DNA of 19,401 nucleotides from a bacterium. Lineage in GTDB: Bacteria; Actinomycetota; Acidimicrobiia; UBA5794; ZC4RG35. This document shows positions 6,624 through 13,089 of the stretch, one piece after another (the stretch's first letter is position 1; each line of letters begins with the position of its first letter). The notes beneath the pieces are model-generated. The model had not been told where the DNA came from. It worked only from the letters and a program-made list of their open reading frames with translations, and did not search any database. Both the position numbers and the translations under genes were made by a program. Where the stretch lies: the NCBI GenBank assembly GCA_028819835.1, contig JAPPKR010000023.1:1-19401 (forward strand). Reading direction: 5' to 3'.

Positions 6624-7691
6624 CTATGGGTCTTCGGAGGAGAAGACGCCCAGCATCCAACCCAACAGATCACCCAGCCCCCCGGGAGGTTCACCCACCC
6701 GGATCGCCACTTGTTCGCGGGTGATCACCACCTCCGCCTCCGGGACCTCCTCGGTCTCCACCGGGAGGTCGGCGATCGTGGTGGGGGTGGCCGACTCGGC
6801 CAATAGCTGGCTGCGGTTTATCTTCAGATCGGAAAAGGCCAGACCGGGGACTGACCCGAACGAGTCGAACCCGAAGTCAAGCAGCGCTTCTGCTTCGGCG
6901 AAGTGGTCCTCGGTGTTCATCACCACCGCCAGAAGCCTCCTGCCCTGTCTCACGGCGCCCGCCACCAGCACCCTTCCGGCGTCGTCGGTGTACCCGGTCT
7001 TCACCCCGATCGCTCCCTCGTAGTCGAACAGCAGTTGATTGGTGTTCGTGTAGACCCGTTCCTGGCCGTCCGGCGAATCCCGGAGAGAGATCTGACGGGT
7101 GGCCACCGCCTCGACCAACTCCGGGTGCAAGAGAGCCTCCCGGGTCAGGACCAGGAGATCCCGAGCCGTGGAGTACTGGTCGGGATGATCTAGACCGTGG
7201 GGATTGGCGTAGGAGGTGTTCACCAGACCCAGTTCGGAGGCCCGCTGGTTCATCATCCTGACAAACTCCTGGGCGGTCCCGCCCACATTCTCGGCCACCG
7301 CATAGGCCGCGTCGTTGCCCGAGCGGATCAGAAGGGCTCTCACCAGGGTGCGCAACAGGAAGACCTCCCCCTCCACGAGATCCACTCCCGCCTCCCCTAT
7401 CGATACGGCAGCCTCGCTCACCCGCACCGGAGAGGAGAGGTCACCGGCCTCCACCGCCAGAAGGGCGGTCATCAGCTTGGTGGTTGAAGCCATCGGCCTG
7501 CGCTGGTCGGCGTTGTGCTCCGCCAGCACCACCCCGTGGCGTTCGTCGAACAGCAGCCACGACTCGGCGGCGAGTTCCGGCGGATCGGGAACCAGCGTCC
7601 AGGGAAGAGGGGGCGGCTCGACCCACAGGGGACTGGCCGTGGCCGTGGCGCCCATCACCGCCACCAGGAGCGTGGCCAGGAACGCCACCAT
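6624..7691 (-). CDS. D-alanyl-D-alanine carboxypeptidase (serine-type, S11 family)
   Basis: Penicillin-binding DD-carboxypeptidase of the DacA/DacB (PBP5-like) type, which removes the terminal D-Ala from peptidoglycan stem peptides outside the membrane. With the ATG at 7691 (355 aa), the active-site motifs are STTK (69-72, nucleophile Ser69), SGN (124-126) and KTG (231-233). A signal peptide ends around TATA-SPLW. After the catalytic domain come a linker and a C-terminal GGLGDLLGWMLGVF, possibly an amphipathic anchor. The start is uncertain: the ATG has no SD and gives a signal peptide with no positive charge. A CTG at 7718 overlaps the MerR stop (CTGA), has GGAG 8 nt upstream and adds KTPTR, a proper n-region. 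It is the last gene of the MerR-side cluster. Confidence 0.93.
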   Translation of the reverse strand: MVAFLATLLVAVMGATATASPLWVEPPPLPWTLVPDPPELAAESWLLFDERHGVVLAEHNADQRRPMASTTKLMTALLAVEAGDLSSPVRVSEAAVSIGEAGVDLVEGEVFLLRTLVRALLIRSGNDAAYAVAENVGGTAQEFVRMMNQRASELGLVNTSYANPHGLDHPDQYSTARDLLVLTREALLHPELVEAVATRQISLRDSPDGQERVYTNTNQLLFDYEGAIGVKTGYTDDAGRVLVAGAVRQGRRLLAVVMNTEDHFAEAEALLDFGFDSFGSVPGLAFSDLKINRSQLLAESATPTTIADLPVETEEVPEAEVVITREQVAIRVGEPPGGLGDLLGWMLGVFSSEDP

Positions 7692-7714
7692 CAACCCGAG
7701 GCGGGTGGGGGTTT

Positions 7715-8398
7715 TCAGCGGCGCAACTCCGCCCGGAGAGAAGCCAGAAGCAAGGCCCGATGGATGCCGACCAGCGCGTCGGCGCACCCTATCAGCAAGT
7801 CCTGGACATGCTCGCCGCCCTCGCCCAGCCACTGCACCCTCATCAGGGGGCCCGCCACCGACCGGAACAGGTCCACTTCCCGGTCGACCGCCAACCGGAT
7901 GGAGCGGAGATGGCGACCACTCAGACCCCGGTCCATCAGGCGCTTGGCCTCCGACGCCACCGGACCGGCCTCGGGAGGGAAGATGTCCTCCTCCCCCCGC
8001 AGCGGGGAGATGATCCGATGGGCGACCAGGTCCTCCAGTTGATCGGGTCTCATGCCGCTGCGCCGCAACACGTCGGCGCGGGTGATCGGCTCACCCGCCT
8101 CTTCCAGGAGGGAGCCGTCCGAGCCCGTCGGGTCATGGGGGTCGTCTCCCCGTTCCCAGGCGGCCAGCTTGGACTTGATCACCTTGAGTGGAAGAAAGTG
8201 GTCCCGCTGCTGTCCCAGGATGTATCGGAGCCGGGCCACATCGGTCCGGTCGAACCGCCGGTACCCCCCTTCGGTGCGGCGCGGGAGGATCATGCCCTTT
8301 GTCTCCAGGAACCGCACCTTCGAGACGGTGATCTCGGGAAAGTCTTTCTTGAGGACCTTGATCACCTCCCCGATGGAGAGGTCCCGCTGCTCAGTCAT
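7715..8398 (-). CDS. ftsR: MerR-family transcriptional regulator, FtsR-like
   Basis: MerR-type winged-helix regulator of 227 aa. The N-terminal SIGEVIKVLKKDFPEI, then TVSKVRFLETKGMILPRR and GYRRFDRTDVARLRYIL, form the HTH and wing (about residues 8-62), followed by QRDHFLPLKVIKSKL. This DNA-binding part closely resembles the actinobacterial Rv1828/FtsR group; C. glutamicum FtsR is described as an activator of ftsZ. The C-terminal half has no recognised effector domain and no cysteine cluster, so a metal-sensing role is unlikely. Its ATG overlaps the end of the FHA gene by 8 nt, matching the mycobacterial order gcvH - garA - Rv1828. The symbol rests on this synteny and the N-terminal match; the target genes here are inferred. 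Confidence 0.85.
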   Translation of the reverse strand: MTEQRDLSIGEVIKVLKKDFPEITVSKVRFLETKGMILPRRTEGGYRRFDRTDVARLRYILGQQRDHFLPLKVIKSKLAAWERGDDPHDPTGSDGSLLEEAGEPITRADVLRRSGMRPDQLEDLVAHRIISPLRGEEDIFPPEAGPVASEAKRLMDRGLSGRHLRSIRLAVDREVDLFRSVAGPLMRVQWLGEGGEHVQDLLIGCADALVGIHRALLLASLRAELRR

Positions 8399-8840
8399 TG
8401 CCCCGGACTACAACCAGGTGGAAGCGTCCCACCATCAGCCTGTCCCCGGGCTGCAGCCGGCTTTCCTCCATCCTGGCGCCGTTCACATAGGTTCCATTGG
8501 TGGAGCCCTCATCCTCCACCGTCAATCGGTCCGCCTCCGCCGTCAGGCGGCAATGCCGGCGGGAAACCGTGATGTCGTCCAGGAGTATCCCGCTGTGCAG
8601 ATGGCGCCCCACCTCGGTGATTCCCTTCGAAAGGGGATAGGTCCTGCCGGCCTGAGCCCCTTTCTCCACCATCAGCCCCCACCCGCCGAACCCCTCCAAG
8701 CGGCCAGGTTCCTCCCTGCGAGGCGCCGAGTGGGGGTCAACCGGCCGGAAGATGGCGGTGGGATCACTCCCCCGACTGGACGACGCCCCGGCACCGGAAG
8801 ATTGTTCCCCGGACAGCAGCGGAAAGTGCACACCCTTCAT
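8391..8840 (-). CDS. garA: FHA-domain protein, GarA/OdhI-like
   Basis: Small cytoplasmic phosphothreonine-binding protein. In mycobacteria and corynebacteria GarA/OdhI inhibits 2-oxoglutarate dehydrogenase and modulates glutamate metabolism, and is switched off by Ser/Thr-kinase phosphorylation of an N-terminal threonine. The FHA domain spans about residues 55-145, with VGRHLHSGILLDD (Arg79), TVSRRH (Ser93) and GSTNGTYVN (Asn115), the phosphopeptide-binding set. A short N-terminal motif DPTAIFRP (Thr28) lines up with the ETTSVFR switch. ATG 8840 (149 aa) is preferred over an upstream in-frame TTG at 8873, which would extend into a strong hairpin. The gene sits 54 nt after gcvH and overlaps the MerR gene by 8 nt. 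The function as an OdhI-like inhibitor is inferred from family and gene order. Confidence 0.85.
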   Translation of the reverse strand: MKGVHFPLLSGEQSSGAGASSSRGSDPTAIFRPVDPHSAPRREEPGRLEGFGGWGLMVEKGAQAGRTYPLSKGITEVGRHLHSGILLDDITVSRRHCRLTAEADRLTVEDEGSTNGTYVNGARMEESRLQPGDRLMVGRFHLVVVRGND

Positions 8841-8844
8841 TGTA

Positions 8845-8890
8845 ACTTGGCGTCCCCCCGCCGGACCTGCCAAGTCGGCCCGAACGGGCC
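8845..8890 (-). promoter_or_regulatory. two tandem RNA hairpins in the gcvH-garA gap
   Basis: The 54-nt gap is almost entirely stem-loop. Hairpin A: 7 bp (8845-8851 with 8869-8875, ACTTGGC/GCCAAGT) plus 4 bp inside (8852-8855 with 8863-8866, GTCC/GGAC), a 2-nt bulge at 8867-8868 and a 7-nt loop. Hairpin B: 5 bp (8877-8881 with 8886-8890, GGCCC/GGGCC) around a GAAC loop, starting 4 nt from the gcvH stop. On the mRNA, hairpin A ends 4 nt before the FHA ATG, and its loop and inner stem contain the only G-rich stretch available as a ribosome site. No U-run follows, so translational control or RNA processing seems more likely than termination. Confidence 0.5.
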
Positions 8891-8894
8891 CGCC

Positions 8895-9284
8895 TCAGGA
8901 AACCAGGTCCCGGTAACCCGCCGCGTCCAGGAGGGCGGAGGGCAGCGACCCGGCTTGGGACAGATCCAGTATCCAGCCCACGCCATAGGGATCGTGGTTG
9001 ACCAACTCCGGTCGGCTCTCCAACTCCTCATTCACCGCCAGGATCTCACCATCGAAGGGCGCGTAGATCTCGCCCACCGACTTGGTCGACTCCAACTCGG
9101 CGATGATCTCTCCCTCCGTCACCTCGTCGCCAACCTGAGGCAACTGTGCATAGACCACATCGCCCAAGGCGTCCTGCGCGTAGTCGGTGATGCCCAACCG
9201 GGCCTTGCCGTCTCCGACCAGGACCCACTCGTGCTCGGTGGTGTAAAGGAGGTGGTCGGGGATCTCGATACGGTTGTCTTCCAT
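8895..9284 (-). CDS. gcvH: glycine cleavage system H protein (lipoyl carrier)
   Basis: Carries the aminomethyl group between the P, T and L proteins of the glycine cleavage complex on a lipoylated lysine. 129 aa, the normal size. The family core YTTEHEWV is at 14-21, followed by GITDYAQDALGDVVYAQLPQ, and the lipoylation site ESTKSVGEIYAP carries Lys68. The C-terminal part has the usual NHDPYGVGWI. The ATG at 9284 is chosen because conserved sequence starts a few residues later; the open frame upstream is a GC-rich extension over the pgsA end. A TAAGGT box lies 8 nt before the ATG. No gcvP, gcvT or lipoyl genes are nearby, as is also typical of the actinobacterial gcvH-garA block. Confidence 0.95.
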   Translation of the reverse strand: MEDNRIEIPDHLLYTTEHEWVLVGDGKARLGITDYAQDALGDVVYAQLPQVGDEVTEGEIIAELESTKSVGEIYAPFDGEILAVNEELESRPELVNHDPYGVGWILDLSQAGSLPSALLDAAGYRDLVS

Positions 9285-9292
9285 GGGGACAT

Positions 9293-9298
9293 ACCTTA
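9293..9298 (-). promoter_or_regulatory. -10 box (TAAGGT) of gcvH
   Basis: TANNNT on the minus strand ending 8 nt before the gcvH ATG. It lies in the 86-nt gap after pgsA, the largest gap between the MFS gene and the carboxypeptidase, so a separate gcvH-garA-ftsR transcript is plausible. The leader would be about 0-2 nt. The -35 region is unclear. Confidence 0.4.
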
Positions 9299-9370
9299 TC
9301 AGGAATGGGCATGGGCCTGCCGCTTCTCCGCCTTCCCTCCCGGCCGGGTCGCCGCCGTCCCGGAGCGCCG

Positions 9371-9946
9371 CTACCCCGCCTCCCGGACCGCCGCCAGTCC
9401 GTCCCGGACGTACAGGACTCCAGACCACCAGTACAGCGCCATCCCCACCACCACCGCCACCCAGGCTATGGCGTCGATGACGGCTCCGAAGGCGCCGCTG
9501 AGGTCGGAGGAGAAGTAGAACAGGGGAATCGCCACGTAGAGGAAGGTGATGGCCGCCTTCCCGCTCATGCGGACCTCGAGTGCGCTTCGCCGGGCAGTCA
9601 TCCACCCGGACCAGAGACCGACCGCCACCGACCGGGACAGTATGACCGCTCCGGCCCAGACGGGCAGCAGCATCTCGACCATCCCGCCCAGCACAGCCGA
9701 TCCCATCATCAACCAGTCCCCGACCGGGTCCAGGAAGGCCCCCAGATCAGTCACCTGGTCCAGCCGGCGGGCCAGCCATCCATCCAGCCAGTCGGTGACT
9801 CCCATCACCACCAGGATCAGCGCGGCCTCCGTGGGGCGGCCCCCCAGGAGGACCCACCAGAACAGCGGGACCAGGAGAATGCGGAAAAAGGAGACCAGGT
9901 TGGGAACGGTAATTATCCGCGACCTGCCGGAACGTGTCCCGCTCAT
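9371..9946 (-). CDS. pgsA: CDP-alcohol phosphatidyltransferase, probably phosphatidylglycerophosphate synthase
   Basis: Integral membrane enzyme transferring a phosphatidyl group from CDP-diacylglycerol to an alcohol. The complete catalytic signature DG-x2-AR-x8-G-x3-D-x3-D is visible in the stretch beginning DWLDGWLARR and ending LGAFLDPVGD (about residues 52-77). The N-terminal TVPNLVSFFRILLVPLF is typical of PgsA and actinobacterial cardiolipin synthases. Several hydrophobic helices follow, the last near the C-terminus; 191 aa is normal. Glycerol-3-phosphate is the likeliest acceptor, but glycerol phospholipid (cardiolipin synthase) cannot be excluded from sequence. The ATG overlaps the holB stop (ATGA). 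M. tuberculosis also has a pgsA paralogue a few genes from gcvH, which supports conserved gene order. Confidence 0.88.
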   Translation of the reverse strand: MSGTRSGRSRIITVPNLVSFFRILLVPLFWWVLLGGRPTEAALILVVMGVTDWLDGWLARRLDQVTDLGAFLDPVGDWLMMGSAVLGGMVEMLLPVWAGAVILSRSVAVGLWSGWMTARRSALEVRMSGKAAITFLYVAIPLFYFSSDLSGAFGAVIDAIAWVAVVVGMALYWWSGVLYVRDGLAAVREAG

Positions 9947-11016
9947 TGCGTGCCCAGCCTGCAGAAGAGCTCCCCCAAGCGGGCCCGGGGACGGAGGTTG
10001 AGCCGGGAGAGCTCGACGCCGGCCTCCAGGATCAGGTCCGCCGAGCGGAGCGCCCTGGCAGGATCAACCGACGGCGGCCGCATCCGGTCCCCCGATCGTT
10101 CGGCGGACCCCGACAACTCCCGGGCTGCGGCCTCCACAAACCACCCGGCCATTATTTCCAGCCCCGACACCCACAGCAACCGGCGCTGTCGGCGGGTCTC
10201 CCGCTGCGCCTTCTCCCTCTCTGTGCCCTTCGCCGACCGGGGCGGCCGCACCTGGTCGAGCATCCGCTCGGTGTGGATCAGCGCCTCATCCACCATGGCC
10301 AGCGCCTGGCCGGCCCCCAAGTGGTCGAGTTCGGCCAATTGCTCCGCCTTCTCCATCCAGGCGGAGCGAAACCTCGCCACCGGGGCTTCTCCCCTGAGCT
10401 GCAGCGCCATCCCCGGCCGGCCTCCCGCCACCTCCGCCACCACCTCTGCCTCGGAACGTTCCATGCCTCTCCTCAATAGCCCCTCCACCAGCTCGGAGGT
10501 CCCCACCTTGCCGAAGTGGATGATGCGGCAGCGGCTGGCCACGGTGGTCGGAAAGTCCTCTGCGGAGACGGACACCAGGATGAACACGGTGGAGCCCGTG
10601 GGCTCCTCCAGCGTCTTGAGCAGCGCATTGGCTGCCGGTTCGGTCATCTCCCGGTCGATTATGAACACCTTGTGAGACGATTCCACCGGAGTCCGCGCCG
10701 CCCTCTGCACCACCCCCCGGGCGTCGTTCACCCCGATCCGCTGTCTCTCCGCGGGGCTCACGTCCACGATGTCCGGATGCCCACCTGCCCGGGCCTTCCC
10801 ACATGAAAGACACCCATCGGGATGGTCGCCGCCCCGGGAACAGACCAAACGCTCGGCAAAGCGCCGAGCCACCAGGCTCTTGCCGACCCCCCGCGGTCCC
10901 ACAAACAGATAGGCGCCCGCCGGGGCGCGGGATTCGGCCACCAGCCTCTCCCAGACGGCCCGATGCCCGATGATCGGTGGAGGACCATCCCGCGCGGCTA
11001 GCAGTCCCGCAGCCAT
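9943..11016 (-). CDS. holB: DNA polymerase III delta' subunit (clamp loader)
   Basis: AAA+ clamp-loader subunit of the replicative polymerase. Visible: IIGHRAVWERL at the start, Walker A GPRGVGKS (40-47), IIDREMTEPAANALLKTLEEP (Walker B/sensor region), and the SRC motif in VASRCRIIHF that supplies the arginine finger to a neighbouring subunit. 357 aa. The zinc-ribbon region has Cys59, Cys69 and Cys72, but the expected fourth cysteine is Ala75, followed by GGHPD. The C-terminal half has the helical pattern of the collar domain but no named motif. DnaX gamma/tau is much longer, so delta' is the better call. The first codons overlap the end of tmk by 19 nt and the stop overlaps the pgsA start, so all three are co-translated. 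Confidence 0.92.
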   Translation of the reverse strand: MAAGLLAARDGPPPIIGHRAVWERLVAESRAPAGAYLFVGPRGVGKSLVARRFAERLVCSRGGDHPDGCLSCGKARAGGHPDIVDVSPAERQRIGVNDARGVVQRAARTPVESSHKVFIIDREMTEPAANALLKTLEEPTGSTVFILVSVSAEDFPTTVASRCRIIHFGKVGTSELVEGLLRRGMERSEAEVVAEVAGGRPGMALQLRGEAPVARFRSAWMEKAEQLAELDHLGAGQALAMVDEALIHTERMLDQVRPPRSAKGTEREKAQRETRRQRRLLWVSGLEIMAGWFVEAAARELSGSAERSGDRMRPPSVDPARALRSADLILEAGVELSRLNLRPRARLGELFCRLGTQ

Positions 11017-11618
11017 CCCCGCTCCTCCAAGACGGAAACCAGGCGCTCCGCGATCTTTGCGGTGGGCGCCGCGGCGTCAACTCTCACCATCCGACCGCGG
11101 TCGGACGTCCACAGGCTCCGATAACCCTTCCACACCTCCCTGTGCCACGCAAGGTCCGCCGCCCCGATGCGGTCGGCCCCCTGCTGACGGGCCAGGGCCT
11201 CCCCGGCATCCATGTCCATCCACACCACCAGGTCGGGCAGGGTCCCATCCAGAGCCGGCCTGTTCACCGACCAGACGCGACCGACTCCCAGTCGGCGGGC
11301 ATAGCCCTGATAGGCCAGGGACGAGTAGTAGCACCGATCGGACAGCACCCACTTGCCGTCGGAGAGGGCGGGACGCACGACCCGTTCCGCCAACTCGGCC
11401 CGCTGGGCGGCGAACAGGAGCGCCTCGCTCCAGTCGCTCATCTCACCTCCATGCAGGAGAACTTCCCGCACTGCCTCCCCCAGTCGGGTCCCTCCGGGCT
11501 CCCTGACCCTCACCACCTCGACGCCGCGGTCGATCAGGCGGGCGGCCAGGAGGTCGCACAGGGTGGTCTTTCCCACCCCTTCCGTACCCTCGGTCGCCAG
11601 ATAGCGGGCTTTCGTCAC
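10998..11618 (-). CDS. tmk: thymidylate kinase
   Basis: Phosphorylates dTMP to dTDP. 206 aa, standard for the stand-alone enzyme. Visible: P-loop EGTEGVGKTT near the N-terminus, the dTMP-binding REPGGTRLGEAVREVLL, FAAQRAELAERVVRPAL, the SDRCYYSSLAYQG block carrying the DR-[YHC] motif, and a lid region with ADRIGAADLAWHREVWKGY. The start is GTG 11618, overlapping the MFS stop (GTGA); the frame remains open for another 1.3 kb upstream but only as a shadow of the MFS gene. The overlap with holB is 19 nt. In Streptomyces the equivalent gene next to topA encodes, as I recall, an MFS-Tmk fusion. Confidence 0.94.
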   Translation of the reverse strand: MTKARYLATEGTEGVGKTTLCDLLAARLIDRGVEVVRVREPGGTRLGEAVREVLLHGGEMSDWSEALLFAAQRAELAERVVRPALSDGKWVLSDRCYYSSLAYQGYARRLGVGRVWSVNRPALDGTLPDLVVWMDMDAGEALARQQGADRIGAADLAWHREVWKGYRSLWTSDRGRMVRVDAAAPTAKIAERLVSVLEERGWLRDC

Positions 11619-13012
11619 GGCTTCCCGGACTTCCGATGTCTCAGCGTCCCCAACGCCTGGCCGGTGTCTCTCATGGCGGTCATCGACCTGTCGAACACCA
11701 CTCGCAACTGGGACCGCACCGCCCAGATGGTCGCCAGTCCGGTGAGGAGCACCGCCAGGCCGCTGATGAACAGCACGGCCCGGATCCCATCGCTCAGCAG
11801 GCCGGGAAGGACCCCCTCCAGCGCCACGGCCCCCACCCCCGCCACGGCCAGCGAGACCAATAGCGCCATCCGTCCCAGGGTGTAGAGCGCCCCGAAAGTC
11901 CTGCCCCTGATCTCGTCGGTCACCACCGAATGGAGTTGGGTGAACCCGGCCACGTACGCCATGCCGGTCCCCACGCCCAGAAGCAGCACCCAGCCCACCG
12001 CCGAGATGACCGACCGGGAGAAGCTGGTAAAGATGATTCCCGCGCCCGCCGCCCACAGGCCCAGACAGAAGATCGGCTCGCGGTGCAGCAGGTTCTTCCC
12101 GAGACCGGCCAGCAGCACCATCCCGATCGTCACCCCCAGCCCGAGCGAGGTGAGCAACGCCCCGTACCCACTCTCGGTCGCCTCCAGGACCTGCTGGCTG
12201 AACGGCTGCCCCATTACGAACAGCCCCCCTCCTCCCAGGAGCGCCACCGCCATTCCCCACACCAGCCGGCGCACCGGGCCCTTCTTCCCCACCAGGGCCC
12301 ACCCTTCCAGCAGGTCCCGCACGGGCGCCGCCAGCGACCTGGCCTTCAACCGCATGCGTCGCTGCTCCGGCAACAGGGTCCGCTTGATGGGGATTGTGAG
12401 GGTGATCAGCCCCGAAGCCACGAAGGTGGCCATGTCGAACAGGAAGGCGGGCAGCACCCAGGCGCCGAACTGGCTGATTTCGGGAAGGAGCTCGCTGAAT
12501 TCGGTCAACAGGGCGAACAGCGCCGAGCCGATCGGGGCGGTGCCGTACATGGAGACCAGGTTGAGCCCGTTGGCCGCCGCCAGGTGCCGTGAGGCGATCA
12601 GGGTGGGCACCACCGCTTCCCGGGCCGGCTGGCGGAAAAGCCCCAGGAGTTCCACCAACACGATGACCAAGAAGAGTTGGGAGAGGGTGGACACGAACAG
12701 CAGGCTGGCCACCAGGACCGCCCTCCCGAAGTCGGAGACGACCATCGTCACCTTCCGGTTCCAGCGGTCCGCCACCACCCCTCCGAGCATCCCCGCCACC
12801 ATCCCCGGCAAAAAGCGCGCCACGAGGGGAACGATGATGGCCACCGTGGAGGCGTCCCCCCCACCGCCGATACGGGCGGCGAGGGCGAGCGTGGCGAAGA
12901 TGTTCACCCAGTCCCCCAGGCTGGAGATACTGTTCGCCCACCACAACTTGGCGAATGGACCTCGGCGTATCAGCTCCCTGCCGCGGATGTTTTCCACCGA
13001 ATCCACCCTCAC
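11615..13012 (-). CDS. MFS-type membrane transporter, partner of tmk
   Basis: Integral membrane protein of up to 465 aa with about 10-12 hydrophobic segments. The N-terminus FAKLWWANSISSLGDWVNIFATLAL and the loop motif GGVVADRWNRKVTMVVSD (MFS motif A between TM2 and TM3) place it in the major facilitator superfamily, in the group with macrolide-efflux-like and Tmk-linked transporters. The substrate is unknown. The GTG at 13012 has no SD. A TAGTGT box ends 7 nt before the third codon, also GTG (13006), so a leaderless start there is equally likely. It is the first gene of the minus-strand operon, divergent from topA, and coupled to tmk by GTGA. The conserved pairing suggests a role linked to nucleotide metabolism, but that is inference. 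Confidence 0.85.
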   Translation of the reverse strand: MRVDSVENIRGRELIRRGPFAKLWWANSISSLGDWVNIFATLALAARIGGGGDASTVAIIVPLVARFLPGMVAGMLGGVVADRWNRKVTMVVSDFGRAVLVASLLFVSTLSQLFLVIVLVELLGLFRQPAREAVVPTLIASRHLAAANGLNLVSMYGTAPIGSALFALLTEFSELLPEISQFGAWVLPAFLFDMATFVASGLITLTIPIKRTLLPEQRRMRLKARSLAAPVRDLLEGWALVGKKGPVRRLVWGMAVALLGGGGLFVMGQPFSQQVLEATESGYGALLTSLGLGVTIGMVLLAGLGKNLLHREPIFCLGLWAAGAGIIFTSFSRSVISAVGWVLLLGVGTGMAYVAGFTQLHSVVTDEIRGRTFGALYTLGRMALLVSLAVAGVGAVALEGVLPGLLSDGIRAVLFISGLAVLLTGLATIWAVRSQLRVVFDRSMTAMRDTGQALGTLRHRKSGKP

Positions 13013-13013
13013 A

Positions 13014-13019
13014 ACACTA
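13014..13019 (-). promoter_or_regulatory. -10 box (TAGTGT) of the MFS-tmk-holB-pgsA operon
   Basis: TANNNT on the minus strand in the 77-nt divergent region between the MFS gene and topA. Seven nucleotides separate it from the GTG at 13006 (codon 3 of the MFS gene), the expected distance to a transcription start, which would make the message leaderless. Confidence 0.35.
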
Positions 13020-13073
13020 ACTCACCAACCCGTTTCCGCCGATCTCGGTTAGGCATTGGCCGCCGCGTGCGGG

Positions 13074-13079
13074 TAACTT
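13074..13079 (+). promoter_or_regulatory. -10 box (TAACTT) of topA
   Basis: TANNNT ending 10 nt before the topA ATG, giving a leader of only about 3 nt if initiation is 7 nt downstream. GGTAAG lies between and could act as a weak SD on a slightly longer transcript. No clear -35 was seen at the usual spacing. Confidence 0.3.
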
Positions 13080-13089
13080 GGTAAGCCAC

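Noticed and set aside
8841..8873. TTG at 8873 as an alternative start of the FHA gene
   Set aside because: It would place the start inside the outer arm of the hairpin and add residues (MAGPAGGRQVT) with no family support; ATG 8840 lies directly after the hairpin.
9339..9348. Perfect 10-bp palindrome CCCGGCCGGG between pgsA and gcvH as an operator or terminator
   Set aside because: It has no loop, no T-run and consists only of G and C, so it is expected fairly often in this composition.
8052..9518. 488-codon plus-strand open frame across the MerR, FHA and gcvH genes
   Set aside because: It is antisense to three clearly recognisable genes and its translation is Pro/Arg/Ser-rich without motifs; typical of GC-rich shadow frames.
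9305..10675. 456-codon plus-strand open frame opposite pgsA and holB
   Set aside because: Antisense to two recognised genes; low-complexity His/Gln/Pro/Arg-rich translation with no domain.
11619..12944. Upstream extension of the tmk reading frame, which would give a 648-aa protein
   Set aside because: The extension is a shadow of the MFS gene: Gly/Arg-rich and without hydrophobic helices. The tmk start is set by GTGA at 11618. It is mentioned in the fusion finding only because a frameshift could join the genes.
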